Part shown: positions 7,796-16,070 of the stretch, in pieces
Numbering within the stretch: the stretch's first letter is position 1
Layout of the letters: each line of letters opens with the position of its first letter
Notes under the pieces: model-generated
Seen by the model: the letters and a program-made list of their open reading frames with translations, nothing else
Told to the model about the DNA's origin: nothing
Database searches by the model: none
From: Dorea longicatena
GTDB taxonomy: Bacteria; Bacillota; Clostridia; Lachnospirales; Lachnospiraceae
DNA: 64,000 nt
NCBI RefSeq assembly: GCF_024168045.1
Contig: NZ_CP100126.1
Location: 2,513,001-2,577,000 of the forward strand
Direction of reading: 5' to 3'
Translations under genes and position numbers: made by a program

Positions 7796-8128
7796 TTACT
7801 TTTTGCATAGTGTGTTTTCTAAAATGATAATAACCACGACATCAACTACAATGATTCCCAATGCAATATATACAAAAAATGCAGGCAAAATATTTTCAAG
7901 CAAGCCCATAATTAATACAAGAATTGCTATAATAGACATTCCAACTCCCATTGTCCTGCATAACTTCTTTTCATCATATTTTTTCTTTTCTTCTTTTGAA
8001 GCTGTATTATATCCAGAAATAAACCAGCTTCCGTGTCCAGAAAGTAAAACTATAGAAAGTACAGCAAATATTACAAAGACAATCCACACTATCCAATCAG
8101 AACCTGTTGCTAAATCTGCTAATTTCAA
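7796..8128 (-). CDS. DUF3784 domain membrane protein (paralogue)
   Basis: A 110-residue protein with the same plan as its downstream neighbour: an N-terminal membrane helix (about 12-32), the loop SKEEKKKYDEKKLCRTMG, and two further membrane helices (about 61-104). Function unknown. The shared YDEN/YDEK...C motif and tandem order suggest an old duplication. Confidence 0.7.
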   Translation of the reverse strand: MKLADLATGSDWIVWIVFVIFAVLSIVLLSGHGSWFISGYNTASKEEKKKYDEKKLCRTMGVGMSIIAILVLIMGLLENILPAFFVYIALGIIVVDVVVIIILENTLCKK

Positions 8129-8186
8129 TTATAGACCCCTCCCTAAATTCCGTTTTTCTTAATTCTAAAAATCTGAAAGTTGTCTT

Positions 8187-8384
8187 TTAAGATTTCAATT
8201 TCGTTAAATCCTCTAAATACATTTCTGTATAACCACATTCTGGGCAGACTGCAACTCTAACATCATCTATAGTTGTCGCCTTTTGTTTTTCATCTACACG
8301 AACAACCATCCCATAGCCACCGCCATTAACTTTAAGTCTTAAATCTAATTTCATACTTGCTCCACACTTTTCACATTTCCTCAT
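8187..8384 (-). CDS. Small zinc-ribbon protein
   Basis: A 65-residue protein with two CxxC pairs (CEKCGAS at residues 4-10 and CPECGYTE at 48-55) separated by a short beta-rich stretch, a typical zinc ribbon that may bind nucleic acid. The start follows GGAGGTATAAACA. It lies 47 bp beyond the YjdF stop and may be read through from the yjdF riboswitch transcript. The target is unknown. Confidence 0.65.
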   Translation of the reverse strand: MRKCEKCGASMKLDLRLKVNGGGYGMVVRVDEKQKATTIDDVRVAVCPECGYTEMYLEDLTKLKS

Positions 8385-8431
8385 TGTTTATACCTCCAAA
8401 TCCCGAATTTGAGAAAAAGCCCAAAGGACTT

Positions 8432-8848
8432 TTAATGTCCCTTATGCTTTTCTCTTTTCTTTCGCTGTTTTAGTTCAAACATTCGCTGTTCTTCCGCCTC
8501 TTTTTTCTTTCGTTTTTTTTCTTTACGCTCCTGTTTGTTCTGTTCCTGTTGTAATTTCAACGCCTGTTGCGATTTTGTGCCAATGCCAGTTTCCAGCATC
8601 TGCTTTTTTGCTGAACGCTGCATCCGTTTCGGATTTCTTTTTATATCCTTTACAATAGCTTCAACAGCCGGACTGAATTTCAAACCGAAATAGTATTTTT
8701 GAATATATTCCTGCACTTCATAATCTTTTGGTTCTACGCCAAATGTTACCTTTGCCACAGATAATTTACCATCTTCAATATGCTCAAATATGCCTACCCA
8801 AAATGGTTCTTCAAAATATACCGTCAATCTTCCATTTACTCTGTCCAT
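8432..8848 (-). CDS. yjdF: YjdF family protein
   Basis: A 138-residue YjdF-family protein: an N-terminal beta-rich domain (GRLTVYFEEPFWVGIFEH at residues 6-23, and VTFGVEPKDYEVQEYI) followed by a very basic, lysine- and glutamine-rich coiled tail (about 80-138). The family's biochemical role is unknown, but its genes are typically controlled by the yjdF riboswitch, which responds to azaaromatic compounds; that RNA is recognisable directly upstream. The ribosome site is AGGAGGG. The gene is cargo of the integrated element and may help in response to toxic heteroaromatics. Confidence 0.85.
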   Translation of the reverse strand: MDRVNGRLTVYFEEPFWVGIFEHIEDGKLSVAKVTFGVEPKDYEVQEYIQKYYFGLKFSPAVEAIVKDIKRNPKRMQRSAKKQMLETGIGTKSQQALKLQQEQNKQERKEKKRKKKEAEEQRMFELKQRKKREKHKGH

Positions 8849-8875
8849 AAAAATCCCTCCTAAAATTTATTGAAC

Positions 8876-8995
8876 AAAGAATGGACAACCCGGAGGGGCA
8901 GGTTACTTACCCTATTTATATAGGACGGCCGGGCTACCTACCGGCTCTGGCACATCAAAGATGCACGTTGCGTTTTTATCTTTGTTTTGATAAGT
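8876..8995 (-). promoter_or_regulatory. yjdF riboswitch (azaaromatic-sensing)
   Basis: On the minus strand the leader of yjdF contains several conserved-looking blocks: GATGTGCCAGAGCCGGTAGG, GTAGCCCGGCCGTCC, CCTGCCCCTCCGGGTTG, and a terminal segment running into the AGGAGGG ribosome site. This matches the known yjdF RNA motif in sequence and in position. The 3' pairing is close to the ribosome site, consistent with translational control. Boundaries are approximate. Confidence 0.8.
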
Positions 8996-9089
8996 TTCAA
9001 TTTACCTTCACTTTATTTTACCATAGTGCTTTCTAAAGTTCTATTCTAATATACAAAAATGTAAAAAAGCGATTTTATCCCCCTCGCAA

Positions 9090-9464
9090 TCACACATATA
9101 TCATGTTTTTCAATACAATTTCTTCTGCACTAGCTTTTATATTATTCATCAGCCTGACCCACTCCATCTGATCCTGTGCCTTTAATTCTTCAGTTACACC
9201 CTGTTTTTCTGTCATCTGTTCCATAAGCGTTTCCACCTGTTCTCTAGCTTCCTGATCAGTCTGATTCAGATGTTCATTCAGCTTTCCAATCAATAACAAA
9301 TACTGATACCTTGCTGATCTGTGTTCTTTTAAGAACTGCTTTCGTAACATTCCATATTTTCCATATGTCGGCTCTTCTTCTCTTAAAACCAGATCCGGCA
9401 AATAGTAATCTCCATGCAATGTATAGCTCATTCCATTTTTTTCATCATAAAATTGTTTTTTCAT
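9090..9464 (-). CDS. TnpV family protein (second copy)
   Basis: A 124-residue transposon-associated protein of the TnpV family (MKKQFYDEKNGMSYTLHGDY, then GKYGMLRKQFLKEHR). It is closely related to the copy at 16071-16445 and, like it, begins a few bases after the stop of a relaxase gene. It is intact although the relaxase in front of it is truncated. TnpV has no proven function; it travels with mobilizable elements of gut Firmicutes. Confidence 0.75.
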   Translation of the reverse strand: MKKQFYDEKNGMSYTLHGDYYLPDLVLREEEPTYGKYGMLRKQFLKEHRSARYQYLLLIGKLNEHLNQTDQEAREQVETLMEQMTEKQGVTEELKAQDQMEWVRLMNNIKASAEEIVLKNMIYV

Positions 9465-9467
9465 AGT

Positions 9468-10090
9468 CTAAATCTCCAATCCTTTGTATTTTGTTCTATT
9501 TTTCTTACGTTGTTGGTTTTCAATCTGACTCTTTTGAGTCGCCCATTCCAACTGTTTCAGAACGCTTCCCTTTGGCATTTGCTCCATTCGCCGTTTTTCT
9601 TCCAGTGTCCTCTGTTCTTTAATATCCTGCTGCACCACATCCTCTACAGTTTCTGATCCCAAAATACGCACCACTCTGTCATATCTGTCCGAAATCTCTT
9701 GTAAACGTTGATTATCATTTAATAATTCCCCATTTTCTTTACGCACATCATCTAACTGCGTTTGGATATCATCACATTTCTCCGTAGATTTTTGATATTT
9801 GTTTTTCCAGCTTTCTATCGTTTTGTTAAGTTCTACAACCTTTCCAGCTAATGCAGCAATCTGATTCTTCATCTTGATAAACAATGGCTTGATTTTATTT
9901 TCTCTGTAAGGTACTGCACGTTCAAATGTTCCTGCCTCCGGTAAAAACGTCTTAATCATTCCATATTCTTTTATTTCTTTACTGGCATTATCCATAATCG
10001 GCTGCAGCACATCTCGACGCTCTTCCAGACTTTTTACTTCTTTTTCTGCGTCCTCTGCCCTTTGTTCTGCTTCTTGTTTCTCCCTCCAAG
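9468..10090 (-). pseudogene. C-terminal fragment of a MOBV relaxase
   Basis: The frame encodes a coiled-coil C-terminus (LQPIMDNASKEIKEYGMIKT...KYKGLEI) that aligns along its length with residues from about 290 of the intact relaxase at 16450-17865. The homologous frame continues upstream of the first ATG (EKQEAEQRAEDAEKEVKSLE) to about 10090, where it meets the ATPase fragment. The catalytic N-terminal half (about 280 residues with the HxDE...PHxH motif) is gone, so this cannot nick DNA. A deletion joined the two genes. Confidence 0.85.
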
Positions 10091-10513
10091 GTATGCCTGA
10101 ATCGGATCTAAAATAAGCACTCTCGCACCAGTCCGTTTGATAGCAGTTTCCAGTCTCTCATCTATCATGGAAAGTGATTTTTCTGTTTCATCTATAACCA
10201 TGATTCTTTCACAGACCGCTTCTGCCAGCTCCAGTCTGGGTTTTACCGTATCTGCCAGCCCATCTTCCGCTGTCTGATAAATAATATTTACTGGTTCTGT
10301 TACTTTCATATCGTTATCCAGACCTTCTCCTTTAGACAATCTCGCTGCAATATTTAATATCAGCGTAGTTTTTCCATCGCCCGGATCACCCTGAATGATT
10401 GTTAATTTCCCATAAGGGATAAATGGATACCAGAGCCAGTCCACTGTCTGGGACTGGACATCTGACATCTTTATCATTTTCAATTCTGTTTTATTCTCAT
10501 TTCTCTGTTCCAT
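10034..10513 (-). pseudogene. N-terminal fragment of a RepA/RadA-like AAA ATPase
   Basis: The frame carries a Walker A motif (QGDPGDGKTTLILNIAARLS) and a Walker B-like end (ARVLILDPIQAYLGG), then immediately passes into out-of-frame relaxase sequence and stops. Family members continue another 200 or more residues. The best start is the ATG at 10513 preceded by GGAGGAATTG, overlapping the end of the integrase fragment by 17 bp; the longer frame to 10621 lacks a ribosome site. The break point lies at about 10083-10090. Confidence 0.75.
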
Positions 10514-11498
10514 CAATTCCTCCATTTTCCCAACTGTTCTCGCCAATTCTCTGTTGTTCTCTGGAAGAATCCCTGCTATAATCAACTTGTCTAGGGTTGA
10601 CATTTGTGGATTCGTCCCCATTTGTCACATTGCTCCGGTTGTTCGTACTTCCGGAGCTTTTTATATTTTCATCATCCAGCATATCTGCCACCACTTTCTG
10701 CTGATCTGGATATAAGTGCCCATAAGTATTCAATGTAATGCGAATGTCCGTATGTCCAAACCTTTCTTTAATCATCAATGGTTGCACTCCCTTATTAATC
10801 AGAAATGCCGCATGACTGTGACGAATGTCGTGTACTCTTATCTTTTTTACTCCGGTCTTTTGAACCACCTGTTTTAACTTATGCTGTACCGCTTCATGAA
10901 CCATTGGAAAAATCCGTTCATCTTCGGGCAACTCATACAGTCTGCTAATATAGTCCTGAATCTCTTTTTTCAGAAATTCCGGTATGGAAATCGTACGGTT
11001 CGATTCTTCTGTTTTGGGAGATGTAATCACGTCCTCTCCATGCATACGGTAGTAAGTTTTATTGATATGAAGTAGATTCCTTTCAAAATCAATGTCAGCA
11101 GGTGTAATGCTGAGTGCTTCGCCTTCTCTCGCTCCTGTCCAGAATAATAATTCAAACAGCACATAATATTTGCTTCCCGGTTCTATTCCGGTCATAAACT
11201 GCCGATATTCTTCAATTGTCCAAAACTTCATTTTCTTTTTTGAAGTCTTTCCCATACGTTTTACTTTGTCACAGGGATTATCTGCCAGATTGTAGATATT
11301 CTTCGCATGATTGAACAATGCCGTCATCTGATTCTGTATTGTTTTCAGATAATCATCTGAATATCCTTTTTCAATAATCGTATTCTGCCACTGGATAATC
11401 TCTGCTGGTGTGATACTGTTCATCGGTCTGTCCTTAAAATACGGTAACAGTTGAGCATTCATCGTATCTCTTTTATTCTTGATACTCCTGTCCTTCAA
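10497..11498 (-). pseudogene. Integrase fragment lacking the arm-binding N-terminus
   Basis: Tyrosine recombinase homologous to the intact integrase at 20786-21838 from its residue about 75 onward (SIKNK...ITPAEIIQWQ). The catalytic residues are all present: Arg in FWTGAREGEAL, HxxR in HDIRHSHAAFLI, and His/Tyr in FGHTDIRITLNTYGHLYP. The N-terminal AP2-like arm-binding domain is missing, and no ATG or ribosome site remains (the frame begins at an in-frame TTG). A hydrophilic tail of about 45 residues extends beyond the usual end. It is probably inactive or dependent on a chance start. Confidence 0.8.
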
Positions 11499-12292
11499 TG
11501 ACTGAGCCTTCCCTTCTGCCCGAAAATAATATTAATATCTTCATAAAAAGGTAATTTAAAGTTTACTTTTTTATATGGCGATACAGGAATCTCTTTTTTT
11601 CGTTTTTGATTGAGCAAGGTATCTATGATTTGTACATCTTTTTTTGCTAACAAGCAAAATTGTTCAAATGTTTGTACTGGCAGTCTTATATCTGCAAACT
11701 TGCTGGTTTCATACTTATTCCAATCTTGCACATCACTTCCTATAATAACACTATAATCAAAATTGGAAAAAACGCCAAGGCTTCGATAATCAGACGTTTC
11801 CTTAAATAGTCGGCTAGAATCGGGTAATAATTCCCCTAATTCCTGAATATCCTCATCTGACAGTTTAGGTTCTTTATGAAAATGTGGTATATAAATGCAA
11901 TCACATTTTCCTAACGTTTCATATACTTTTTTCACACCAATTTGAAATGTATTTACATCTTCATCGTTAACCAATTCCTGTACTTGAGTATTAAACAGTT
12001 CAACATTTTTAGGATTAGCGATTACAATCAAATGTCCTCTTTTACAATTTCCCTTTTGATCTGCCTTTCCTATAATATCAAGTTCTACCCCTGGCCAAAT
12101 ATCACAATATCCTTCTGTGACATCTTTAAATTCTTTGTATTGCATATAATCAAATTGATTATGATTTGTTATTGCAATAATTTTAACCTCTGCTTCAATA
12201 ACCTTCTGAAAAAATTTATCCTTGGTAACATTTCTTGTATAAGCATCGCCTGTTTTTACCTTCTTCGTATGACAATGTAAATCGATTCTCAT
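11495..12292 (-). pseudogene. PHP-domain N-terminus of a TrlF-like ATPase, cut at Walker A
   Basis: A 265-residue frame starting with a PHP metallo-phosphoesterase domain (MRIDLHCHTKK, ITNHNQFD, GVELD, IYIPHFHKE). The end FYEDINIIFGQKG is the beginning of a P-loop; the expected TGKT/S is replaced by RLSH and a stop, where the integrase fragment begins. PHP domains followed by an SMC/AAA ATPase of this type form the large (about 900-residue) TrlF family linked to defence islands. The start is good (GGGGAGG). A stable PHP-only protein could still be made, but the ATPase is lost. It is the last gene of the methyltransferase operon, 32 bp after DUF6602. Confidence 0.7.
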
Positions 12293-12324
12293 AATTGCCT
12301 CCCCATCTCAGTTGTAAAGGTGGG

Positions 12325-13242
12325 TTAATCTATAACCATACCCCATTCATTCCAAAATCCACCATTTTTTAATCTATATATATTTTCTTGTGTTTCTTCA
12401 GACAATATACTCCATTCCCATGGTCTAGAATATCCGCTACCGCTACCAGAAATATTTAATTTTCTCATGTAAGTTACAATATCTCTTACACTTGGATATC
12501 GCCACGCAATATTTTGAAGCAGATCAAAAACACATGAACCTACAGGAGTAAAAAATTCTTCTTTATTATCCGATGCTATGTACCCACTCATAACATAATT
12601 TCCCTTTAGACCTTTTCCGTTATCATAATTTGGCACTATCATCTTTTGAGATTTCCATACCCCTAAATCAGCAACACATATAATATCTGGAATCTCTCTA
12701 GGATGTGTAACATATTTTTCATCATATTCCCAAATGGCCTTTTCAATATTTTCTTTCGGATTCGAATTTTCCTTTTTCCATTCGTGTGAATGCGCTAATA
12801 ATCCGTAATAAATTTTGCTTTGTAAGTCTTTTCTCGGCGTTCCATTCTCATTAATAGCTAATTTTTCTATCTTCTTTGAATGCTCTATAAATTCGCCAAT
12901 ATGTTTACGTCTTAATGTAGTTTTACATTCAAATGCAGCCACTACTCCTCCAGATAAATATTCCTTGCAATTCAACAAACTTTTAGGATAATCTGGTGAT
13001 AAAACAATCACATCCACTTGCGGACTTGTTTCCCCTGAATCACTTAATATTCTTCCCTTTGTAACTATTTGAAAATAAGGTGGAATCCAAGATTCCAAAA
13101 GTTCTTTCCAGTTTTCTTCTCCTTGATCCCCTGCAGTTCCTGGATCTTCATTCACTCTTCTACAAATTCTTGTGTATTCATCCGAAATATTACTATTTGC
13201 CTTTTTAAAAAAATCAAATAAATCATGTGTCGAAGTGCTCAT
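12325..13242 (-). CDS. DUF6602 nuclease-like protein
   Basis: A 305-residue protein of the DUF6602 type. The core reads GDQGEENWKELLESWIPPYF (about residues 40-59), then PQVDVIVLSP (about 75-84) and VVAAFECKTTL (about 100-110): an Asp followed by E-x-K, the pattern of a PD-(D/E)XK nuclease fold. It lies 27 bp downstream of the Eco47II-type endonuclease on the same strand and is probably cotranscribed with the methyltransferase, so a role as an accessory or modification-dependent nuclease is inferred. The start with GGTGGGGA spacing is the second ATG. Neither substrate nor activity is shown. Confidence 0.7.
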   Translation of the reverse strand: MSTSTHDLFDFFKKANSNISDEYTRICRRVNEDPGTAGDQGEENWKELLESWIPPYFQIVTKGRILSDSGETSPQVDVIVLSPDYPKSLLNCKEYLSGGVVAAFECKTTLRRKHIGEFIEHSKKIEKLAINENGTPRKDLQSKIYYGLLAHSHEWKKENSNPKENIEKAIWEYDEKYVTHPREIPDIICVADLGVWKSQKMIVPNYDNGKGLKGNYVMSGYIASDNKEEFFTPVGSCVFDLLQNIAWRYPSVRDIVTYMRKLNISGSGSGYSRPWEWSILSEETQENIYRLKNGGFWNEWGMVID

Positions 13243-13269
13243 GTTCATTCCCCACCATTCTTTATATGC

Positions 13270-14148
13270 CTATTTTAACCGTTTCACATATTCATAAATC
13301 CGTTTCAGCATTCCATCTTTATTTTCTCCTAATTCTCCACGGATTTTATCTCCAAATCCCATATACGTATTGAATCCAAGCATATATACAGCCATTGCCA
13401 TAGACAGCTCGTCGTTTTCATCACCATATAATGATGCCACTTTTCTCAATTCATCAATAACCGTATCGTGTGGTACTTCAACACCGCCTTCTTCATTTAC
13501 AACAGAATTGATTACCTCCGGCAATGCCATACACATCTTATAAAATGCATCTTCTTCACCAGTGAGAATTGCATAAAACTGATCCATACTCACACGGCGA
13601 ATCAATCTATGCTGCACGTTCTTCCCATCAACCTTTGTTGACCATTTTATATTCTGTGATTTCTTTGCAATTGCTTCAACCAACAGACACGCACAATCAT
13701 CATCTTCCAAAATCTGTCCCTGCATCTTTATATATGTTTTTGCAGAAGATGCAGAATTCATAGTATTGTGTTTGTTTTTCATTTCCACATATATTGTATG
13801 CACAATATCTCCATCTGGCATTTGTATTCCATCTGGATTTCTGTAAATAACATCCCAGCCTGCCTGCGGGACTTCGCAGCCTTTGAAATAGGAAAAAATA
13901 TTCTGATGAAAATATCCTATATCATTATTGTTAGACTTATCTCTCTGCCGGAAAATTTCATTATTTACAATTTCTTCCCAGCTTGTACGATACACCGATT
14001 TATCAAAAATCAGCTTGATCGGATCAATCAGGTTACTATTGAATCGCTTCAAATCATACGATTCCAGTTTTTCTCCGTATTTCATAATCGTTGCACGCAC
14101 ATGCTTCTTAAAATCCTCTTCTGATATAAAATCTAAATTCCACGCCAT
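13270..14148 (-). CDS. Eco47II family type II restriction endonuclease
   Basis: A 292-residue endonuclease of the Eco47II/Sau96I group. The likely catalytic core is VPQAGWDVIYRNPDG (Asp at about 98) with HTIYVEMKNKHNT (E-x-K at about 120-122), a PD-(D/E)XK motif. Members of this family cut GGNCC; that specificity is an inference from the family. The ATG abuts the stop of the cytosine methyltransferase (TAAATG), so expression is coupled and methylase comes first, as expected for safe establishment in a new host. Restriction of incoming DNA is its role. Confidence 0.88.
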   Translation of the reverse strand: MAWNLDFISEEDFKKHVRATIMKYGEKLESYDLKRFNSNLIDPIKLIFDKSVYRTSWEEIVNNEIFRQRDKSNNNDIGYFHQNIFSYFKGCEVPQAGWDVIYRNPDGIQMPDGDIVHTIYVEMKNKHNTMNSASSAKTYIKMQGQILEDDDCACLLVEAIAKKSQNIKWSTKVDGKNVQHRLIRRVSMDQFYAILTGEEDAFYKMCMALPEVINSVVNEEGGVEVPHDTVIDELRKVASLYGDENDELSMAMAVYMLGFNTYMGFGDKIRGELGENKDGMLKRIYEYVKRLK

Positions 14149-15381
14149 TTATTTTACCCCCTCTAATGATTTATGTATCTCTAACCCAATTTCATATGCT
14201 AAATTGACAGGAACAGCATTTCCAACCTGTTTATACTGAGATTGAACACTTCCACAAAATTGCCATTCATCTGGAAATGTTTGACATCTTGCATTCTCAC
14301 GTACCGTAAACGGTCTTGCTTCCAATGGATGACATCTTTCTGTTTGCTTCTGAGACGGTGAAGTCAATACCGTCAATGACGGTTCATCCAGGCTCATTCT
14401 CCTAAGAATTCCTGTTCTTCCACCTTCCATATCCCAGCAACTTTTCATATATGCTTTTGCAATCTCTGGATCAATATCTCTCCAATATCCTCCGGGTGGA
14501 ACTAATTCAAATATTTTCCTTTTATTTTCTCCGTATGGTACTCCTGGTCCTTCTGGACAATCCAATAAAACATCTCTCAAAACAGGCTTATAATCATGTT
14601 CTTTAGGAAATGAAAATGAAACTTTTCCCACTAAATCATTTCTAATTCCAACAGTGATTAGTCTCTCTCTTTTCTGTGGCACACCAAAATCCCACGCATT
14701 TAAAACCTTTTTCTGAATGGTATATCCCGCCTGTTCAAAAATATTTGTTATCGTTGCATATGTTCTTCCCTTATCATGAGTCAGCAACCCCCGCACATTT
14801 TCAAACAAAAACATCTTTGGCTGTAATTTTTGTAAAAAAGTTGCATAGTGATAAAAAAGTGTTCCTCTTGCATCTTCAAGTCCTAATCTTTTTCCAGCAT
14901 AAGAAAAAGCCTGACACGGTGCTCCTCCCGATAATAAATCCAATTCTCCTTTTTTTATACCAAAATAATCTTCCAAATCCAAACAAGAGATATTAGCTAT
15001 ATCATCATGAATAACTCTCCAGTTTGACCTATTGGTTTTCAAAGATTCTGCCGCATCTTTATCAAACTCTATTAGTCCCAATGGTTCAAATCCAGCTTTT
15101 TCGATTCCCAAAGCCAGACCTCCTGCTCCAGCAAACAGTTCTATGGTTGTAAATGCATCAATATCGATTTGTGGTGATTCTTCTTTTTTTATCTCTACAA
15201 CATCTTCTATCTTGCAATTTAATGTAAAACATATTTTTTCTATTGATTCAAATGAAACTGGCTCATTCTTTCCTAATCGAGCTAATACATTAAAACTTAT
15301 TCCTGACGCTTCCTTCAATTCTGTACGGTTCATTTTTTTATCTATCAGTAATTTCCATAATTTGTCATAACAAATCGCCAT
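14149..15381 (-). CDS. DNA (cytosine-5) methyltransferase with N-terminal HTH
   Basis: A 410-residue C5 methyltransferase. Residues 1-65 form an XRE-like helix-turn-helix (MNRTELKEASGISFNVLARL). The catalytic part has motif I (ELFAGAGGLALGIEKAGF), motif IV with the nucleophile Cys (GGAPCQAFSYAGKR), motif VI (FENVRG), motif VIII (QKRERLITVG) and motif X (YKQVGNAVPVNLA). The start is set by GGAGGAATTTT before MAICYDK. It protects host DNA from the adjacent endonuclease, and the HTH domain probably represses its own promoter or the divergent vsr gene, as in other HTH-methylases. Confidence 0.92.
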   Translation of the reverse strand: MAICYDKLWKLLIDKKMNRTELKEASGISFNVLARLGKNEPVSFESIEKICFTLNCKIEDVVEIKKEESPQIDIDAFTTIELFAGAGGLALGIEKAGFEPLGLIEFDKDAAESLKTNRSNWRVIHDDIANISCLDLEDYFGIKKGELDLLSGGAPCQAFSYAGKRLGLEDARGTLFYHYATFLQKLQPKMFLFENVRGLLTHDKGRTYATITNIFEQAGYTIQKKVLNAWDFGVPQKRERLITVGIRNDLVGKVSFSFPKEHDYKPVLRDVLLDCPEGPGVPYGENKRKIFELVPPGGYWRDIDPEIAKAYMKSCWDMEGGRTGILRRMSLDEPSLTVLTSPSQKQTERCHPLEARPFTVRENARCQTFPDEWQFCGSVQSQYKQVGNAVPVNLAYEIGLEIHKSLEGVK

Positions 15382-15562
15382 TAAAATTCCTCCAAAATCA
15401 AAAATAGTACAACTCATATTTTACCATATACCACAATTAGCAACAAGCAATTTTCTCACTATATCGTTAGATTTCCTCTTGTATGTTTCTTAACCCCTTT
15501 GCTATTTCTTCTGTTTTTTGATAATATATTCTTATCAGTTCAGGCAGAAAGAAGGTACCTAT
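15382..15562. promoter_or_regulatory. Shared control region of the divergent methyltransferase and vsr genes
   Basis: 181 bp with no gene, AT-rich. It must hold the promoters of both the methylase operon and vsr, and is the likely binding site of the methylase HTH domain. I could not single out a convincing dyad. Confidence 0.4.
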
Positions 15563-16021
15563 ATGTCACGTGATTCCGCTACTGTTTCAAACAATATGCG
15601 TAAGATCCACAGTAAAGATACTTCCATAGAACTATTGCTCCGAAAAGCTCTATGGCACAAAGGTTATCGCTATCGAAAAAATTATAAAGCTCTCCCTGGT
15701 TCTCCTGATATTGTTCTTACCAAATATAAAATTGCTATTTTTTGCGATAGTGAATTTTTTCACGGAAAGGATTGGGAGATTCTCAAACTTCGGCTTGAAA
15801 AAGGAAAAAATCCAGATTTTTGGATCAAAAAAATCGAGCGAAATCGTAATCGTGATTATGAAAATGATAAAAAGCTTCTATTCCTAGGCTATACTGTTCT
15901 TCACTTCTGGGGGCAAGATATTTCCAAACATACAGACGAATGTTTACAAGCCATTGAAGAAGCCATTTGGGATACAAAATTTTCTGATACAACCACTGAC
16001 TATGATATATCTGAAGAATAA
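15563..16021 (+). CDS. vsr: Very short patch repair (Vsr) endonuclease
   Basis: A 152-residue Vsr homologue that nicks next to T:G mismatches made by deamination of 5-methylcytosine. Visible family blocks are NNMRKIHSKDTSIELLLRKA, KGYRYRKNYKALPGSPDIVL and the core IAIFCDSEFFHGKDWE. The sequence CDSEFFHG replaces the Cys-containing zinc site of the E. coli type, marking a Firmicutes subgroup. It is divergent from the methyltransferase with a 181-bp shared promoter region. The start at MSRDSAT follows AGAAGG; a longer frame from 15518 lacks a site. It protects the host from mutations caused by its methylase. Confidence 0.85.
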   Translation: MSRDSATVSNNMRKIHSKDTSIELLLRKALWHKGYRYRKNYKALPGSPDIVLTKYKIAIFCDSEFFHGKDWEILKLRLEKGKNPDFWIKKIERNRNRDYENDKKLLFLGYTVLHFWGQDISKHTDECLQAIEEAIWDTKFSDTTTDYDISEE

Positions 16022-16035
16022 CCCCTCCTATACAT

Positions 16036-16069
16036 GAGGCTGTCCACAACTCCTGCAGACAGCCTCTTT
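16036..16069. terminator. Terminator between vsr and tnpV
   Basis: GAGGCTGTC pairs with GACAGCCTC around a 13-nt loop and is followed by TTT on the + strand. It separates the converging vsr and relaxase-tnpV units. Confidence 0.65.
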
Positions 16070-16070
16070 C

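Noticed and set aside
11495..11498. Genuine start of a short integrase at the in-frame TTG
   Set aside because: No ribosome site fits, and homology to the intact integrase begins abruptly at this point, so it is a truncation.
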